DNA of 64,000 nt, from positions 99,807,626 through 99,871,625 of the forward strand of contig NC_056524.1 in NCBI RefSeq assembly GCF_019175285.1, in the 5' to 3' direction. The stretch's first letter is position 1; every line of letters begins with the position of its first letter. This stretch comes from Sceloporus undulatus. Taxonomy: Eukaryota; Chordata; Lepidosauria; Squamata; Phrynosomatidae. The position numbers and the translations under genes are program-made. The notes beneath the pieces were generated by a model that did not search any database, was not told the DNA's origin, and saw only the letters and a list, made by a program, of their open reading frames with translations. Of the stretch, positions 33,611 through 44,744 are shown piece by piece.

Positions 33611-33822
33611 TGCATCTGCACTGCAGAAATAATCCAGACTGACATCAATTTAAATGCCATGGCTCAATGCTATAGAATTCTGGGAAGTGTATTTTGTGAG
33701 ACAGCCTTGTCTGTCAGAGAGATCAGGAGCCACAACTAACTACAGTTCCCATAATTTCATAGCATTGAGCCATGGCAGTTAAAGTGGTGTCAAACTGGAT
33801 TATTTTTGCAGTGTGGATGTAG
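33611..33822. mobile_element. Palindromic MITE (ACTTTAACTGCCAT family)
   Basis: TGCATCTGCACTGCAGAAAT at the left and the inverse of ACATCCACACTGCAAAAATA at the right. Inner arms GCCATGGCTCAATGCTAT / ATAGCATTGAGCCATGGC are perfect complements. Confidence 0.85.
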
Positions 33823-33979
33823 TGTGAATACCTTAAGTGATCAGTATTGTATTTCTTGTATGAGAAACATTAAACTCTCCATATGTGTTGGCCTCCAACT
33901 CACATCACCCCCACTAAAGAGGACTTATAATGAGAGATTATGGGAATTGTACCTCAAAACACCCGGAAGACCAAAGATT

Positions 33980-34245
33980 CCTATATGTATGTATATGTAT
34001 ATATGTATATGTATGTGCACACATAAACATAGCGATACATTTGAAGTGAGACATCATCCATCATGTTCACATATGTGTGTATATCGCCATGTATCTGTAT
34101 CCATACACACAGCTTAATGTGTACATGCATATGTATTTCTCCATTTGGATTTCCACATAAAGGAAGATGGATGGCCATGTCCACGCAGGAGAAACCACAC
34201 ACACACACACACACACACACACAGATTACTAAATATGTGTATATC

Positions 34246-34327
<82 letters not shown>

Positions 34328-34660
34328 CTTGACACACACACAGTTAAATATGTGTATAAATAAAGATAAATATGTCTACACGTGTATGTTTATATATGTA
34401 GGTACATGACACACACACACACACACATACAGAGACAGATAGAGATTGAATAATATATGCATAGATACACATGTATGTTTATATATGTAGGTACATAAAA
34501 CACACATACATACCGAGAGAGATTGAGATTGAATACTATGTGCATAGATATACATTTGTATGTATATACATATATATCTATATGTGTATAAGGATTCGGA
34601 ACACACACACACACACACACACACACTGCTAAATATGTGTGTGTGTGTGTCTTTTAATAA
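33980..34660 (+). repeat. Complex (TA)/(CA)/(GT)/(GA) microsatellite and minisatellite array
   Basis: Alternating simple-repeat runs (CA 34197-34223, GT 34252-34284, AT 34285-34303, GA 34304-34327 and others). A unit of about 85 bases containing GTTTATATATGTAGGTACAT is seen at 34388 and 34474. The inverse unit occurs at 37256-37640. Confidence 0.9.
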
Positions 34661-35700
34661 ACATCCTACAGATATCTATACACAAATAACCAATACCCAG
34701 ATGCCTTACATCATCAAGCAATCAAGGGGTTCTATTAGTTGATGTCCATAAATAAAAAATAGGGTTGAATAAATACATTAAGCTTGCTGGGCTTATACTA
34801 AAAGATGTTGTAGTTGTGATAACGCCTCAAGTGATCTTGACCCAGATGACCCTGTGATGAGATACCTTAAAGATTAAAAAGATTACATTTTTTTAAAGAA
34901 AAGGTTTTTAAAATACTTTTATTATTAGATGAATCTTATTCCTGTTTAGCCAAGAAAAAGACCAACTGGATAGTGGCACTTCTGAGAAAATATGATGCAA
35001 GTTACTATAAATCTTTATGTAGTGAAAAGAAAGCATCATTTTAAAAATCCTTAGGATGGAGAGATTTTTGAAGAGTGCAGTGGAGAGGGGAAAATGGAAA
35101 TAGCCATGCATGATTTGTTGTTTTTGTTTTTCACTTTTGGGATATATTTGCAGGAAGCCTTGACAGGCAAATTTCTTGGATTAAAGTAATATGTATGTAG
35201 CTATTTTGACAGCATGTTGTTGAAGCTAATAAAAATATTTGAGTGTTGTTGTCAGTTAGTAATTGAGCTCTCTTCACCCTTCGCCCTTCTCTCTTTCTTC
35301 CTTATCTAGTGAATATATGATATCATTTCCCGGTTGACTATGTAATCAGTTGGAAGCAAAAATAGAGAACACACAACCCAAATTCTAGAGATCTCTACAT
35401 CCTTAGAGTTCTTCTTAGTTACAGGAAAGTATTACATTGTGGATTAAGAGAGAAACAATTGTTAAAGAGAGTGAGTGAGAAAGGAGTGAAATACCAATAA
35501 AAATATCCTGATAAGGACGTAAAGTTCCAGATGTAGTGAGAAAGAATTAGTGTGCTAAGTCCCTAAATTGCCGTATGTCGATAGGTTACTGGGATATAGT
35601 CAGGGATCACTCTTGCACTCTAAAGGGTATGTTTTAAAGGTGAGACAGAGAATACTCTTTTTACACATTTCAGCTCTCCAAAATCCTCTGCCTTGTTCAT
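34661..35700. other. No gene seen
   Basis: AT-rich, no supported frame. Confidence 0.4.
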
Positions 35701-35702
35701 TT

Positions 35703-35948
35703 CTAGTTGTGTATCTTCCAGTAATTTCTGACTTGTGGTGACCCTAAGACAAAACCTATCATGGGGTCTTCTTGGCCACATTTGTTCAGAGGGGGTTTGC
35801 CCCTTGCCATCCTCTGAGGCTGAGAGAGTATGACTTGCTCAAGGTCACCAAGGTCTCCTAGTGGGTGTTCATGGCTGACTACGGATTCAAAGCCTGGTCT
35901 CCCAATGTCCTAGTGCAACATTCAACCAGTTCACCACACTGACTCTGC
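35703..35948 (-). mobile_element. Sauria-type SINE, full length, minus
   Basis: Reversed tail (TTCCAGTAATTTCTGACTTG, GGTGACCCTAAGAC), body CCTCTGAGGCTGAGAGAG and tRNA-like head GGATTCAAAGCCTGGTCTCC to TTCACCACACTGACTCT. Confidence 0.92.
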
Positions 35949-36028
35949 TTTGTACGTAGGTATAAACATACTGACCCTGATGTAAGAAAGACTAAAACAT
36001 TAGTTTGAACTAGCAGATCAAGAGATCT

Positions 36029-37030
36029 AGAGGCCTTATCACACGTGAAACTGGAGCTCCAAGTGAAGCCCTTCCGTGGGCTTCTGTAGCGAGGGTGTGA
36101 AGCAGAGTCATTTCGAATCCAAGGCAATTCATGTGTGAACTATCACACGTGAAGAACGACATTGTGGCAATTACTGGGTCACAAGTGGAGTGAGTGCAAA
36201 TTGTATTACCACACCAGTACATACCATGCAGATTCAATGATTCGAATCGGCACCTGTGCATGCTCCGTGGGGGTCTGAACGTATTTGTGACCTTTACGTT
36301 TCTGGGGTGAAGAAGGGAGTCACTTCTTGTTTCCTGTTTCGCTGATTGTGGTGAATGCTAGCCCCACAGGAATGCTACTTAATGTGAATGTTATGTTTCT
36401 TCTTCATTTCCTTTTTTAATTCAAATACTTCCATTTCAACAATTTCGCGATGTCCGCAACTCAGACTCCCATGCGTGGTCTTAGAGTTCATCCTTTCAAC
36501 TATTGCCATGCTGTTTGCCAGGTTCAGCAATTGGGCTAGAAGGCGGAAAGGCACAGGGAAATGCTTGATTCCTGTGTGTGTGGATGAGAGCAGGGGGATC
36601 CGGGACCTCTTACAAGAGACGTTTCAGGCTACTAATGCAGGTATATAAATTGGTGTTGCTCATTGCAACAATGCTGGTCCCCGTTGCTATTGGATGAACC
36701 GCAGACAGTCGTGTGCTGGTGGAATGAGGAGGTGCTCCAGTTGTGGATGATGAGATGTGGATGGCCATTTGGATGCCCAGGCGACCCTCTTGACTTGGCA
36801 GCTGTCTATGGCCCCATATCACTGCAACAGACCACCGTGATGGGAGGGCATAAAGTGGAGGAGAAGGTTGCCATCGCCATTTGGTGCTTACCAGTCAGCT
36901 CTGTACCCGAAGATGGCTTGGCAGTCCAGATTGGGGTCTCATGGCGGTTCTGATATGAGAAGGTGCTTCTCAAGCGGACCACACGGCTGGGAAATCATCA
37001 TTGGTATGTATCTTTCGCTACACTGGAGCC
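36029..37030 (+). mobile_element. PIF/Harbinger DNA transposon, decayed transposase
   Basis: The end-like GAGGCCTTATCACACGTG at 36029 resembles the Harbinger MITE ends. At 36663-36953 the plus frames read WWNEEVLQLW, VYGPISLQQTT, KVEEKVAIAIWCLPVSS and later LAVQIGVSW. This follows the N-terminal half of Harbinger transposases (family form: W...VVLQLWDDE...SVEKRVAIALWRLAT...Y..V...FGVS..TV). One or more frameshifts are present (around 36750-36790 the WDDE-like segment moves frame). The catalytic DDE part is absent; microsatellite begins at 37030. Confidence 0.65.
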
Positions 37031-37717
37031 TTCTTGGAGGGGGTGTGTGTGTGGAGGAGAGAGAGAGAGAGAGAATGGAGAGAGAAGATGAGGAAAGAGT
37101 GTGTGTGTGTGTGTTGTGTTTGTGTGTGTGTGGAGAGAAAGAGAGAGTGCATGTGTGCGTGTTTGTATGTTATATGTTTATATTATCTATCTCTCTGTTG
37201 TCTTGTGTGTTGTGTGTGTGTGTGGTCGTCCGGACCTTATGCTATAGATACATATGCATATAACACATGTATATCTATGCATATTATTCAATCTCTATCT
37301 CTCTCGGTATGTGTTGTGTTTTTATGTACCTCAATATAAACATACATGTGTAGATTAACAAGTGATGTTGGGTGGGTGGTGGGATATCCTATTATCGTCT
37401 ATACACAGTTATATATACAAACACACACACACCACACACACACCACACACACATATGCAAGTCTCTGTGTTGTGGTGTTGTGTCATCCTTATACATATAG
37501 AGATTATACTACAAATATTATCTATGCACTATTATTCAATCTCGATTCTCTCTCGGTATGTGTGTGTGTTTAGTACCTTTATGTACCTACATATATAAAC
37601 ATACATGTTAGATATACACATATTTATCTCTGTGTGGTGTGTGTTTTTGTGGTTTGTGTGAAGTTATCTCTATCTATCTATCTCTATCTATCTATCTATC
37701 ATCTATCACATGTGTTT
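37030..37717 (-). repeat. Microsatellite/minisatellite array, inverse of 34.0-34.7 kb
   Basis: Contains the reversed ATGTACCT...ATATAAACATACATG unit at 37325-37352 and 37580-37607, plus (GT), (CA) and (TATC)n (37668-37703) runs. It ends in a gap. Confidence 0.88.
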
Positions 37718-37742
37718 NNNNNNNNNNNNNNNNNNNNNNNNN
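37718..37742. other. Assembly gap (25 N)
   Basis: 25 N in microsatellite. Confidence 0.99.
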
Positions 37743-37914
37743 ACATACACACCACTTGCCATTGCTTACACTAGCATAGTTATGTTACTGACCTGCTGGA
37801 TCAAACCACAGGTCATTGTAGTCCAAGACTCAGCTTTCATTGTACATAATATATAACCACCATAACTGTGGTTAAATAGCCATCGATAAGCTTATCCTAC
37901 ATACATATTTCTGA

Positions 37915-39090
37915 TTCTCCCTCCCTAAAGCCATTCATGATAGTGGGCATTATTACATCTTGTAACAGCAAATTCCACAGCAAATTTAGTTTTCAATTCC
38001 TTTTCAGATCAACTTACAATTTGCCCCCCCCCCCCCCCCCTATTTATCAACTCACACACTGAGTCAACATTTTCATCCAGTCCCAAGATCTCTCTCTTGG
38101 TCTATCACTTTCTACTTTCTACTTCAACCTAAGCAAGGTACATGCAACGTCAGGATTTTTTTGTCTCATTTCTTATACTGAAGTGCACTTGCTGTTCTAA
38201 TGCTCATTTCCTCATTTCATACGGATCCTTGTGAGCACTTCATAATCTGTTTTCACTCTAAGAATACTAAATAATTGGGTGCCATCAAATTTAGGCAGTT
38301 TACTCACCCCAAACTCCAGATCATTTCTAAACTAGTTAAAAGCACTGTTCTCTATGCAGTTTCCTGAGGAAAAGCTATTGCTTACATCCCTTCCATGATA
38401 AGAAATGGCCATTTATATCTATTCTCTGCTGTTATTTCTTTAGTCAGACCTATCTTCTTATGTCACAACTGCTACATTTGCTCAAAAGCATTTGATGAGT
38501 GATTTTTTTCCAAAAGCTTTTTAGAAGTCCAAGTAAGCAAGGATCAATCCTGTCCTCATATTTATTGATACTTAAAAAAACCTTTTAACCTAAAAAATGG
38601 AAAATGGAAAAAGGGCATTGCAGAAGTCATGTTGATTGCCCTCCTATATGGAGCCCTGGTGGCGCAGTGGTTAAATGCCTGTACTGCAGCCATTCACTCA
38701 AAACCACAAGGTTGCGAGTTCAAGACCAGCAAAAGGGCCCAAGTTCGACTCAAGCTTGCATCCTTCCGAGGTCGCTAAAATGAGTAGCCAGACTGTTGGG
38801 GGCAAATTAGCTGACTTGCTAATTAGCTTACTTGCTGTTCACCGCTATGATCTTTGGAATAGCGGTATATAAATAAAACAAATTATTAATTAATTATTAT
38901 ATGTTTTATGACTTCATTTTAATACTTTCTATCAGTTTACCCAAAATGGACCTTAATGACAAGATGGCCTACAATTTTCCAGGATCCCTCAGGGTCCTCA
39001 TTTTGTTTTAATGGTGCTACTCTGACCACTGTTCAGACTTTTGATGTAGAGACTTGTCTTAGGAACATTTTACATTTAAAAAAAAAAGGA
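37915..39090 (-). mobile_element. Old CR1 LINE fragment, minus, split by a SINE
   Basis: TAATTGGGTGCCATCAAATT, CTTTTTAGAAGTCCAAGTAA, CATGTTGATTGCCCTCC and later AAGATGGCCTACAATTTTCC follow the reversed CR1 ORF2 order. A poly-C run at 38025-38041 and the SINE at 38647-38893 interrupt it. Confidence 0.7.
38647..38893 (+). mobile_element. tRNA-derived SINE with LINE-like tail
   Basis: Head TGGAGCCCTGGTGGCGCAGT with A-box and a B-box-like GTTGCGAGTTCAAGACC. The tail ends AGCGGTATATAAATAAAACA, shared with CR1/L2-type LINEs. It is inserted into the CR1 fragment. Confidence 0.88.
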
Positions 39091-39104
39091 AATCAGCAAC
39101 TCAT

Positions 39105-39860
39105 CATTTGAGTTGAGAAAACGAAAAATTTTCTCCCCATGTGGCACCCAAAGCGAATTTGGGGCTACCGAGGCTCTTTCTAGAGGAACTATGGGATGGG
39201 TTTTGCAGGACATATCCCCACTTCATGGCTCTCCCTGTAGGCAATCGTTTCTCCCCCAAGATTCTCTCCCATGGGGCATGGCCAAGCGATTTGCAGCTTA
39301 CCGAGGCTCTTTCGAGGAGGGAACTATAGACTGTACTCACACGGGGTGCTTTTTGGTCGTCAGTCACTTGGCCAATGTGTATTCGCGGTTAGTATAGCAT
39401 TTGTAGTTCCCCCTGTGTAGCTCTGATACCCATGTTCCGAATGCGATTGATAACGTGATACCGTTGTGGCCATTGCATATTTCACGGGCTGTGTGTTTCC
39501 GAACTGTAAGGCTCGCGCGCTCTCTCCTGTTTTCCGCTGTCGGCATAAATTAGGTGATCGTCTGGATGCCGCATTTGATGGTCCAGTGCAGAGACCTGCT
39601 GGTGCTTTGGCTGGTGTTGTGTTACATCCATCCGGCTGGTTCTTCCTGTAAGACACCGTGTTTACGAAATCTCCCATGAGGGTGCTGCGCTGGAAGGTTT
39701 TCCCTCTTCTCTCTTCCAGGTGGCCTTTCGTGTCCCCTTTTGTACAACCACTGGTGCCGGTTGGAGTGTGTAGTGTTTCGCACTGTAACGATGATAAAGG
39801 TATAACCTGGGTGTTTTGTCCGGTTGAGGTGTTTGGCACTTTTATGAGTGTATAGGTGGG
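39105..39860. other. CpG-containing segment with long open frames, unidentified
   Basis: Unusually CpG-bearing for its neighbourhood. CTACCGAGGCTCTTTC occurs at 39165 and, as TTACCGAGGCTCTTTC, at 39298. A 190-codon minus frame (39932-39360) has no family resemblance, no splice signals and runs into microsatellite. Confidence 0.35.
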
Positions 39861-41110
39861 GTGTTGTTTGTGTATAGTATGGCGGTGGGTTTTTAGTGTT
39901 GTGGTGTAGACACAACACAACACACCACACACACAAGAGATGTTTGGGTTGTTTTTCAGTCATATACAGTGCAGTCAGTTAGCTACTGGTTTGCGGCGTG
40001 CTCCTACTGGGTGTGGTGTTGTGTTTTGTGTATGATACGTGGTGTTGTGCATAGGGAGTGGGGGTTGGATGTAGATGTTATATGCTATTGACACATCTTA
40101 CACACTCACAGACAAGCGTGTGTGATGTACTATGGATATTAAGATGTGCTTCACGTGTTGTGCAGTAGGACACTATAAGTGTGGGTGGGTATCACACACA
40201 CATGTAGATATATAGAACACGTTAAGTCAGGACAGTGGGGGGTGTGTGTACATAGTAATAAAGGCATACACTGTTGGCTGTGGGCACAGTGTGGGTTTTT
40301 GTATATGATATGGTGTTGTGTTGTGTGGTTTTTTTTCTATTATTATTATGTTGATTATTATTTTATTACCTTTAGTTATAAAGCGCTGTAGAATTTGACA
40401 CAGCACTGTACATACAATGCGTTTTAATTGGGGGCTGTGTCCCTGTCCTCAGGCTTACAATCTAAAAAGACATATATATATATAGATAACATCATACTAT
40501 ACATTATCTGCATTCCCAATGCCAGGAAGGTGGTACATTGTCTGGGTGGGTTGATGTGGTCAGTTTCCTGAATGGGCATGTACCAGCCCGTATGATTTTC
40601 ACTGAGTGGATCTTGGGCATTGCATCCAGGGGGAAATTTTCCTTGTAACAGGGATTCCTGCTATATATTATTGGCGCGTGTGTCTGTGTTCTGTGTGTGT
40701 GTGTTGGTTGGTGTGGTTTGTGTATTATATTATAGTATGACACACACACTACACACAACACACACACAAACACAAAGATGTGTTGGTGCAAGCATATGAC
40801 ATGCAGCATGTACACTTTCGGCCGTCCACAGTACAGTAGTTAGTATATGAGTATATATATATATGATATATATATATGATAAATCGTATACAGACATGTG
40901 TTGTTGTACACATTGAGAAAGCATACTCTTTTGGCTTATCCATGATGTGTGTGTGTTGTGTGTGGAAATTTATATATATATATATGTTTTTTTGGGTTTA
41001 TATATATATTGTTGGTGGTGTGTGTGTATGTGTGTTGTGTGTATGTATGTGGTGTGCATATATTTATAGTACGACACAACACACACACACACATATATAC
41101 AGAGTGCATA
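39861..41110. repeat. Degenerate (GT)/(CA)/(TA) low-complexity zone
   Basis: Dense runs of GTGTGTTG, ACACACAC and TATATATA types. A CR1/L2-like reversed tail (GCGCTGTAGAATTTGACACA, TCAGGCTTACAATCTAAAAA) sits at about 40380-40470. Confidence 0.75.
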
Positions 41111-43060
41111 CCCCTTTCGTAAGTGGCTAAAAGGCAGCCAATCTCCGCGATATTACACGCTAAACAGTGACCACTCATTCTTCACCCCTAGACCGAGGTT
41201 TGTTTTTGTCAATAAGGTAAGTAAGGTCTGGTTCTCTATTTATCCCTCAGTAACTCAGCAAATCCCAAAAATGCTGGTTCAGGCACTGACATCCACTTGC
41301 ATCTTCTCGCAGTGAGGATATAGGAAGATAGTTTCATTCATCTTTTTTTCTAATGTATTTACCTCTTTTACTACTCCTTACTCCTTAAATGTGTCAGCCA
41401 ATAAACATGACATTGCCTCACCCCCTTTCCGCTGCTGATGTATTTAAATAATTATTATTATCAGTCTTTAGCTTAATAGTGATATGATTGTTAAAATCTC
41501 CCCCCCCCCCCGCCCAGTTTTCCTAGGGATTATTAAGCCATACAGACAAAACCAGACTAACTTCTAGTAAATTTTACATAGGTTTGTAAGATCTGAGTTT
41601 GGACCATCTTAATCAGGGATACCAGATGTTTGGCTTTACAGATTGCTGACTACACTCTTATCATCCCTGGCCTTTGGCCATCTTGTATAAGTCTATAAGA
41701 GCTGGGTCGCAACAATGATCAGAGGGCGCACACACTCTCAACATTGATCTTAAACAAGTTTGGTTGGATTTACCAATTACACTTGTACTGCATAAATCCC
41801 CCTAGCCATAATACAACTTCCTAAAGAAAGACATGGGGGGGGGGCTAATATCTGATAGTCATTTACTGTGGTTAAGACTTAATAACTATTAGGGCTTAGA
41901 GTCATTAGAGTAAACCAAGCTTTGGAAAGTAACTTTTTGGACCACAACTTTCAGAATCCACCACCTATTATGCCCACTGGCCAATTGACTGGAGGATCCT
42001 GGGAGCTGAATCTCCAAAGGTAAACTTGCCCAAGCTCTGGATAAAAATGCATAGGCTGGCACTGCAAACATCTTTTACACTATTTCTGAAAGTGAAGAAA
42101 ATCGGTGATTAAGGGGTTACTAATTTTTGTCCAAGGGGGTCCTAATTTTTAACATATATATGTGAAAAACTGATTGGCGCTAGATGTGATGTAATCTGCA
42201 TTGGTACATTGAGGTACAGTCTATAAGAAACAACGGTACAGCTTAGCTAATGAGCAAATAGACTGACAGCAAAGACTGCAAACCTTTTAAAATATATGTC
42301 TGAAACAATCTCTCTGTTAGTTTTATGCACCATCTTCTACAGTGGTTCGGTTTAATAATTGCCTGATGATAAATCTGTTCCATGATCATAAAAAGCGTGA
42401 GCCTTGAGACAACAAGCACATAAGCTGCAGGAGGGAAAGAAGCAGAAAATATATGACGTGTGTTGCAATGACAAGAGTTCACAATCTAATTAATACATCC
42501 CCCTCCACTCCACTCATACAACCCAAAAAGGCCGGACACAAGCAACCTACTAAAAAAAAATGTGCATGTGCCTCCAAAGGAAAATGCTCTCAGGCTGATG
42601 AATAATCGCTGACAAGCAAATTAACATAAATATATCTCATGAATAGACATTCAGACCCACTGTATATCAGAGTGAAGAATAAAACATTCTAACTACATGA
42701 TGTCAGTGTAGTGCATAAGCTAGTGCAACCCAAATTATTATGGAACAGAATATTATTACTCATAAGTGTGGATGAATAATGTCAAAATCCCTGTCTCAAA
42801 ATATGATGCATGGGGGTTTTGATATGCAACAGCCTTTTAAAGAAAAAACACAATAAAAATTCTAAAGGACAGAGCAACTCCAATTTCGTGATGATTCTTA
42901 TGCTTTATCAAAGTACGTCTCAGGAGAATAATCTTGTTGTGTTCCCAGGGAAACTGTGTCAAAATGAACATTTTCCTTTCCTGTGTATTATCAGCCCAAA
43001 ATATATAATCCTTTAATTTGCAATTTATTTTACAATTTGTTCGTTGCAGCTGGTGAAGTC
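41111..43060. other. No gene seen; MITE remnant and unique DNA
   Basis: A MITE remnant at 41925-42030 (TAACTTTTTGGACCACAACT). 42560-42800 is repeat-free and AT-rich. No supported frame. Confidence 0.4.
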
Positions 43061-43069
43061 ATGTGGCTC

Positions 43070-43720
43070 GTGCAATGCAGGAAGTGTATTCATAAATGAC
43101 AGAGCTGAAAGGGGTAACAAGGGCTATCTAAGGCAACACAGGAATCCGTAGCTAAAGCACTGATGAGGATTGGGAATCTAACTAATGGGAACGCTGAGTA
43201 ATGGGAATCCAATGAAGAGAAGTCAACCACCTTCCAAGTTCTATTCCGTTGTCAAACAGCTTTATTATCAGAGGTTCTTCCTAATGTATAGTAGAATCTC
43301 ATGGCATGTACTTCACAACGCCCTTAGATTATTTAAAACAAACTGCCGTTCACCTCTCAGTCATTTTTTCCAAATAACGAGTTTTACCTTTCATTTGTAT
43401 GTTTGTGAAACAAACAAACAAACAAAAACACTGGATAATTGCAGCCAGTCTGTGAGTTCCAGAGATGCGGTCAAGTATCCTGTGAGAGTGCATGTACCGA
43501 AGCCGTCTCTTGATATAGAGTCTTGGAGCTGGAAGGACCGCAAGGGCCATATAGAAACCTCTTACCATGCAGGAATATGGAACGAAAGCACCCTGAAAGA
43601 TGTCCATACAACTTCTGTGTTAGAGACCTCGCCAAAGACAGAGGTGCACTATCCCTCCGAGGGCAATCTAGTCCACTGTCGAACTTGAAACCTTCCTGCA
43701 GATAAGGGATGGGAATTGTG
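43070..43720 (-). mobile_element. Two CR1 3' fragments, minus
   Basis: TCAAACAGCTTTATTATCAG, GAGGTTCTTCCTAATGTATAG at 43250-43290, and TCTTGGAGCTGGAAGGACCG with CTCCGAGGGCAATCTAGTCC at 43520-43680 are reversed CR1 3' motifs. Confidence 0.7.
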
Positions 43721-43724
43721 CAAC

Positions 43725-44740
43725 ACTCCTCCTGATGTTGGATTGCATTCTCAGCAACCTTAGCAAGCATAGCCAGGGTGAGGATGGCCAGGAGCATCAA
43801 CCATAACTTCTGCGTGGTGATAAAGTGTAGGAGGGGGCAGTGGTTTGTGTCAGATATATGCAGCATAAAACTATCCATGCAATTTACTGGATTCTAAGAA
43901 ACTGGGTACACAGTTGTAATGGACAGAACTTTAACTGACTTTGTCACAGAAAGAACCTCTGTGTGATACTAATTAGAAAGCCACACTTTGTACCTAGTTC
44001 TCGCTGTGTGAAATAACCACAGCAGTGATTGCTGGTTCTCAAGTTTTTTGTAAAACCTATTGAAAGATGTGGTTGTCTCAGTCGGAACAACCAGAATTAA
44101 CAACACTGTGGGTGAAAAAAACTAAACTGAGATGGTGAACACTTGAATAGGTTCTGTATAAACAGGAGGAAAAAATGAGTTTAATCTCATAATTTCTTCT
44201 CTGTATACACCATAGCAAAGAAAACTGACCATGACCTCCCAGAAATTAATCATGGCTCTGACAAAAATGGTGGGTGGACACAATTCACCTCGCCTTTCAG
44301 TATGGGGGATATGGTCACCAGCATAGATCTAAAGTCTGGCCACCAAAATAAAATCTAAAATGAAGCGTAGAAGAAACACATCCTGGATGCATTTTGGAAG
44401 AAGCTTCAAGTGACCCTAGAGAAACTCAGACTGATTCATATTGTGCCTCTCACTATGTATGGGACAAAACTTTGCTGAAACATATTCAGCTGCTGCTTTT
44501 TGTGAAGCAGAATCTAGCCTATCCTTCCCATGTTATTTCTACTCGGTACAGTCCAATTTTTCTTTAATGAAGTAATCCCAGGAGACATCTACTTTGTCAC
44601 TGAGGTTACTGTGATTCTATGAATATGCTGTTTATTCTTCCTGACGGTTAAAGGAGTGGACTGGGGAAGTGAAGGGGTTAACATTTATTCTCCATTAAGA
44701 TGTGCAGAAGGCGTAGAGGAGGAAAAACAGTAGTGTAAAA
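43725..44740. other. No gene seen
   Basis: Unclassified DNA. Confidence 0.4.
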
Positions 44741-44744
44741 AATA

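Noticed and set aside
33806-34624. Frames in the microsatellite array
   Set aside because: Pure simple-repeat translations (His/Thr, Cys/Val).
38650-38720. A true tRNA gene
   Set aside because: A and B box motifs are present but the sequence cannot fold as a full cloverleaf and continues into a SINE body.
39360-39932. 190-codon minus frame
   Set aside because: No motif, borders microsatellite, amino-acid use looks random; kept only as an oddity of the interval.
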